This document shows, one piece after another, positions 8,801-10,250 of a stretch of DNA of 10,250 nucleotides. The notes beneath the pieces are model-generated. The model ran no database searches. It was not told the DNA's origin and saw nothing but the letters and a program-made list of their open reading frames with translations. Source of the stretch: Chrysochromulina parva. Taxonomy: Eukaryota; Haptophyta; Prymnesiales; Chrysochromulinaceae. Numbering within the stretch: position 1 is the stretch's first letter; every line of letters begins with the position of its first letter. Position numbers and translations under genes: made by a program. The stretch spans positions 1-10,250 of the forward strand of contig PJAB01002152.1 of the NCBI GenBank assembly GCA_002887195.1. Direction: 5' to 3'.

Positions 8801-9154
8801 AACCGGCGCGGGGCCTTCGCCGCTAATGAATGGCAGCCGCTGCTCTGGGCGGCCAAGGAGAATCACCTACAGATCGCCAAGAAACTCATCGAGCTCGGCG
8901 TCGACGTGAACGAGCAGCAGCCCGCCACGGGCCAGCTCTCGGCCAAGCTCTCGGCGCTCCACGTGGCTGCGCAGAAGGGGAACGTCGAGATGGTCGACCT
9001 GCTACTCGCGCACGGGGCGGACCGGACGCTCAGGGACAAGCACAATAACACGGCTCTCATGCTCGCAGAGAAGAAGAAGCACATGGAGATTATCATGCGG
9101 CTCAAGGGCGAAGGTGGCATAATGAGTGGTCGCCCAGGCGATCTCTCAGCATGA
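5873..9154 (+). CDS. EF-hand / ADP-ribosyltransferase (R-S-E type) / LRR-like / ankyrin-repeat multidomain protein
   Basis: This 1093-residue protein is encoded without an intron. Residues 1-115 are a low-complexity, basic, Ser/Pro-rich N-terminus. Two complete EF-hands have loops DLDRDGTISKKE (206-217) and DSDGSGALDYNE (242-253), both with acidic residues at positions 1, 3 and 12, so calcium binding is expected. An Ala/Lys/Glu-rich helix follows (about 285-345). The ADP-ribosyltransferase fold spans about 555-725: LYTGPMYFKYNTVLRS (563-578), catalytic Arg623 in VWRG, the FSSTTT strand (650-655), and ExE at E698-A-E700 in HEAEVLLPP. The ExE spacing is what arginine-modifying enzymes use to transfer ADP-ribose from NAD+. 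Residues 857-910 resemble one RNase-inhibitor-type LRR unit (LTALDVRGN). Three ankyrin-like repeats cover about 986-1080 (ALHVAAQKGNVEMVDLLLAHGAD is the clearest). There is no signal peptide or membrane segment, so it is probably cytoplasmic. The start follows a TAG directly; Met41 or Met69 have better initiation contexts and remain possible. Confidence 0.92.
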   Translation: MPTPNSAGPGNTQLFGSPRSARASSSGVSKPSGVLRPVKAMTIDVPASEEAAATGSTPRKEKQPKPPAMVVRSPSGIRFRSWVPRFRSSRTSTACSSGTKPPLAAQASTELVVNTMTSEIADAVHAAAQAAADLALELGMPDDKCVQFYNAAVLAASRVLDPAGALSTEGDEGKLLPDSATRVEAILASAIKKSAVRVIDLFQEWDLDRDGTISKKEFRRGLQSTSISATPADIDALFAKWDSDGSGALDYNELNRALRHGLSSLSKEVSLFADREAEGMLLLGRGQKAAAVKQAKEAKEAAKEARLALSPRSQQLKDAALASEAQRLADMAKAWVADEEAGRRWTASKWLASRSISNVVADALELPKLSQDATSQFRYVKRLTRAQIEQLLASASLSGLTEFVVAAVESLQDQTTGSGEVLNEKFATTAKFQMTYGSLSLFYGGLESLLGPPKMYKGPSHAERSLFNMMEFEHLADKDSKMEFTAPNGVTTKAETEWTVVCCPVKGADYPERTGYREHHPSWCRVPTTLDVIVHQMEEQCNKRLRAAGHSELILEELVGGRLYTGPMYFKYNTVLRSKTKDATMVKFAKDLTKGNLYTTTIHAINSCVIKLSKLTKAGKVWRGIKDAVLPKEFWVPNDMGVRGGIEYGFSSTTTNREQALLFAGGQQLEDASTIFEMQMGMVDRGADLTWLSQYPHEAEVLLPPLTGIEALSVEVEGSMLVLHSRLSLNLASLTLEQVLSRRRKMLMDMVSGIELELRDQLGEQLFFFGRSLLQRALAYGPLSKDPEWFNDDENFSYVMQQVLHLQHGLVSQIHRLHVEEPELSLRGWSLGGSARVLVLAGWCTHRVAAASGSAVYEAFSIDLRDAMLTTSEALELAELMTKQPRLTALDVRGNHGIGVQGAEALARIIESTRGTGVVSRSVCGVSPSSSSLEVGRVLHPVECRLLCAELRTFVWADGVAASMGLAPRKDRPATLNRRGAFAANEWQPLLWAAKENHLQIAKKLIELGVDVNEQQPATGQLSAKLSALHVAAQKGNVEMVDLLLAHGADRTLRDKHNNTALMLAEKKKHMEIIMRLKGEGGIMSGRPGDLSA
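6488..6631 (+). other. Paired EF-hand calcium-binding loops
   Basis: Two canonical 12-residue loops are encoded at 6488-6523 and 6596-6631 within the large protein, separated by 24 residues. Both keep Asp at position 1, Gly at position 6, a hydrophobic residue at position 8 and Glu at position 12. This is the arrangement of a working EF-hand pair. Confidence 0.9.
7550..8047 (+). other. ADP-ribosyltransferase catalytic domain
   Basis: This segment encodes the R-S-E catalytic core of the large protein. The Arg codon is at 7739-7741 (in VWRGI), the Ser/Thr strand (FSSTTT) is at about 7820-7837, and the catalytic Glu codon is at 7970-7972 in the ExE turn. All three landmarks are intact and in the expected order, so activity is plausible. 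Confidence 0.88.
8828..9112 (+). other. Ankyrin repeats
   Basis: About three ankyrin-like units are encoded near the C-terminus: LLWAAKENHLQIAKKLIELG, then ALHVAAQKGNVEMVDLLLAH, then ALMLAEKKKHMEIIMRL. The first two are separated by a Gln/Ala/Ser-rich insertion (about residues 1014-1025). They would serve as a protein-binding module. Confidence 0.88.
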
Positions 9155-9777
9155 GGGTATCGGTGAGTCGGGAGAGTATTACAAAATGTGTGAGTGGGTG
9201 GGTGTCCGGTCGTGTGTAACCGACACGCACTTTGCTGTACAACTGAACTACGTCTCACTGTGTGTTCCGTGTGTGGCCCGCCCCAGTACCAAGACTCCAC
9301 ACTGCGGAGTTGTACGGTCTCCTGGTAGGATGTGGAAGATTCAAGATTAAAGAAGCTCTGGCGCGGGTCCATCATCATGGTTCATGCAAGTTGCCAGATG
9401 CCACAAATCATCAAGCGCTCCCCGCCACCGCCCACAAGGTACGCTCACTCGGTGAAGAACGAGGCCAAAAACGTGGTCGCCCTTCATACCTGCCATGTTG
9501 CCAAACTTTTGGTACTCGCCAACTTGGTACTCACCCGTCCATTCTTCACTCTTCAGGTTGGTATCGAGAATCTCAAGAGTCGTCAGCTTCACGCCGCCCT
9601 TGATGGTCACGCTCACCCCGTTTGCGTTCCCCGCTGTGATCGGCACGCCCAGTTGTTGTTGTGGCAGCTGCCGCAGTCCCATTCATCAGACTCGCCCGCA
9701 CCGCCGCCATGCCCGCCAGGGCCGCCACTGCCATATCCGCCTCGGCCCCGCCACCGCCCACAGCCCGCAATGTACGC
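9155..9777. other. Convergent region with minus-strand coding-like fragments and splice-like sites
   Basis: The region should hold the 3' ends of two converging genes. Bases 9155-9350 show nothing recognisable beyond GT-rich stretches. On the minus strand, 9616-9777 continues the frame of the poly(A)-binding protein past its TGA for 54 codons, with a Gly-rich run (GYGSGGPGGHGGGAG) and then WDCGSCHNNNWACR, the first half of a RanBP2-type zinc finger. The cysteines expected at the third and fourth ligand positions are Arg and Gln here. A different minus frame (9682-9460) reads GVPITAGNANGVSVTIKGGV onward with strongly G/C third positions but matches nothing I know. Donor-like GTGAGC or GTGAGT sites occur at 9781, about 9617, about 9545 and 9448. 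This may be a set of small alternative exons or a decayed gene. Confidence 0.4.
9420..9467. repeat. Interrupted direct repeat, copy 1
   Basis: CCCCGCCACCGCCCACA (9420-9436), a 2-base spacer, then GTACGCTCACTCGGTGA (9439-9455) and a near match AGAACGAGGCCA (9456-9467). The two 17-base blocks are identical to those of the second copy at 9746-9800. Flanks outside the repeat are unrelated. Confidence 0.85.
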
Positions 9778-9781
9778 TCAC
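9728..9781 (-). other. Possible 54-base intron removing the poly(A)-binding protein stop codon
   Basis: On the minus strand a GTGAGC donor begins at 9781, inside the final GAG codon, and a GCAG acceptor ends at 9728. Removing these 54 bases would delete the TGA and keep the frame, joining ...SLVT to DGGPGGHGGG and the half zinc finger, ending at TGA 9613-9615. The splice signals are plausible but short; this is inference. Confidence 0.3.
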
Positions 9782-9800
9782 TCGGTGACGAGCGAGGCCA
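9746..9800. repeat. Interrupted direct repeat, copy 2, covering the poly(A)-binding protein stop codon
   Basis: CCCCGCCACCGCCCACA (9746-9762), a 9-base spacer, then GTACGCTCACTCGGTGA (9772-9788) and CGAGCGAGGCCA (9789-9800), which differs from copy 1 at 2 of 12 bases. On the minus strand it encodes the last residues LASLVTE and the TGA stop (9778-9780), plus the start of a possible intron. The copies are 326-333 bases apart. Confidence 0.85.
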
Positions 9801-10250
9801 GCTCTGCTTCGAGAGCGCTCTTTTCCTGGATTTTTGCTCTCTGATTGGCCTGGAGCACAGCACCTTCTACAGCCTCGAGCTGCTCGAGAACTGCGATCTC
9901 ACGTAGCTTCTTGCGCACAATGCGCAGCCGTCGCGCTAGCGGATGGTCGGCAGCAACGGGTGGAGCTAGAGCGTGTGCCACCGGAGCTAGATTTGCGGGC
10001 TCGAGCTCGCTGCGCTTGGATACGATGATCTGCTGGGACGGGCTGACATCGCCCTCGGCGGCGTGCATCTCGAGCACGGAGACCGCCTTCATGATCTTGG
10101 CGTTGAGCGCTTCGGGCGACTCGAGCTGGCTGAGCAGCTCGCCGTTGTCCATTTCGAGGAGCATGCCCGTGATCTTGCCGGCAGAGGCCGGCTGTACCTG
10201 GGAGATGAGCGGGAAGAGGCGCTCGCCGAGGAGCTGCTTCTGCTGCTCGG
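9778..10250 (-). CDS. Poly(A)-binding protein, C-terminal part with MLLE domain and an extra helical tail (partial)
   Basis: The frame is open from the window edge, so the N-terminal RRM domains lie beyond it. The first residues visible, [13 protein letters not shown], followed by [20 protein letters not shown] and ESPEAL, are the MLLE (PABC) domain of cytoplasmic poly(A)-binding protein. This domain binds PAM2 peptides of translation and deadenylation factors. In most family members the protein ends soon after MLLE. Here about 90 more residues follow: a linker rich in Ala/Pro, then a basic helical segment (about 9790-9940) reading [20 protein letters not shown], then [24 protein letters not shown]. 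That pattern resembles the C-terminal ribosome-contacting segment of eIF2A and PYM; this link is my recognition, not a search result. The stop TGA lies inside a repeated segment, and an in-frame extension follows it, so the annotated end may be one of two isoforms. Confidence 0.94.
   Translation of the reverse strand, partial: EQQKQLLGERLFPLISQVQPASAGKITGMLLEMDNGELLSQLESPEALNAKIMKAVSVLEMHAAEGDVSPSQQIIVSKRSELEPANLAPVAHALAPPVAADHPLARRLRIVRKKLREIAVLEQLEAVEGAVLQANQRAKIQEKSALEAELASLVTE

Noticed and set aside
5873..9154. Reading the ADP-ribosyltransferase gene as a bacterial toxin or viral insertion
   Set aside because: It has no secretion signal, it carries EF-hands and ankyrin repeats, and its codon bias matches the neighbouring eukaryotic genes.
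9447..9778. Selenocysteine decoding of the poly(A)-binding protein TGA
   Set aside because: No recognisable SECIS-like structure was seen, the residue context has no redox role, and a short intron explains the in-frame continuation more simply.
9332..9844. A 170-codon plus-strand frame with YAHSV repeated twice
   Set aside because: The apparent peptide repeat is only the DNA repeat read in the opposite direction. The frame overlaps the well-supported poly(A)-binding protein end and is Pro/His/Arg rich.
1..10250. tRNA, rRNA, CRISPR array, insertion sequence or prokaryotic operon
   Set aside because: No tRNA T-loop or cloverleaf, no regularly spaced repeat-spacer unit, no transposase and no ribosome binding sites were found. 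The gene content is eukaryotic.

Overview
The window looks like nuclear DNA from a GC-rich, flagellated unicellular eukaryote. A haptophyte or a similar microalga is my best guess. The reasons are: an axonemal dynein heavy chain, a cytoplasmic poly(A)-binding protein, a mitochondrial-carrier-fold protein, ATG starts without ribosome binding sites, monocistronic spacing with genes on both strands, strong G/C preference at third codon positions, and a large EF-hand/ADP-ribosyltransferase/ankyrin protein of a kind I associate with marine protists. TAG and TGA are both used as stops, which fits the standard code. No species was identified and no search was run.

Layout: (1) 2-1663 (+), the C-terminal end of an outer-arm beta-type axonemal dynein heavy chain that begins before the window. 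(2) 1846-2997 (+), a three-repeat carrier-family protein with an N-terminal signal-peptide-like segment. (3) 3357-4199 (-), an FkbM-family methyltransferase, convergent with the carrier gene. (4) 4634-5200 (-), an unrecognised 188-residue protein. (5) 5201-5872, a divergent intergenic region with AT-rich patches, short repeats and one doubtful small ORF. (6) 5873-9154 (+), a 1093-residue protein with two EF-hands, an arginine-type R-S-E ADP-ribosyltransferase domain, one leucine-rich-repeat-like unit and about three ankyrin repeats. (7) 9155-9777, a region with an interrupted direct repeat, dense splice-donor-like sites and pieces that look like coding sequence on the minus strand. (8) 9778-10250 (-), the C-terminal end of a poly(A)-binding protein that starts beyond the window.

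The genes do not form one pathway; this is an ordinary run of eukaryotic genes. The most notable points are at the right-hand side. The poly(A)-binding protein carries an unusual tail after its MLLE domain that resembles the C-terminal ribosome-binding helix of eIF2A and PYM. Just after its stop codon, in the same frame, lie a Gly-rich segment and half of a RanBP2-type zinc finger. A possible 54-base intron would remove the stop codon and join these to the protein. Its donor region is repeated about 330 bases away. The EF-hand/ART/LRR/ankyrin architecture suggests a calcium-tuned ADP-ribosylating enzyme with its own protein-binding modules.
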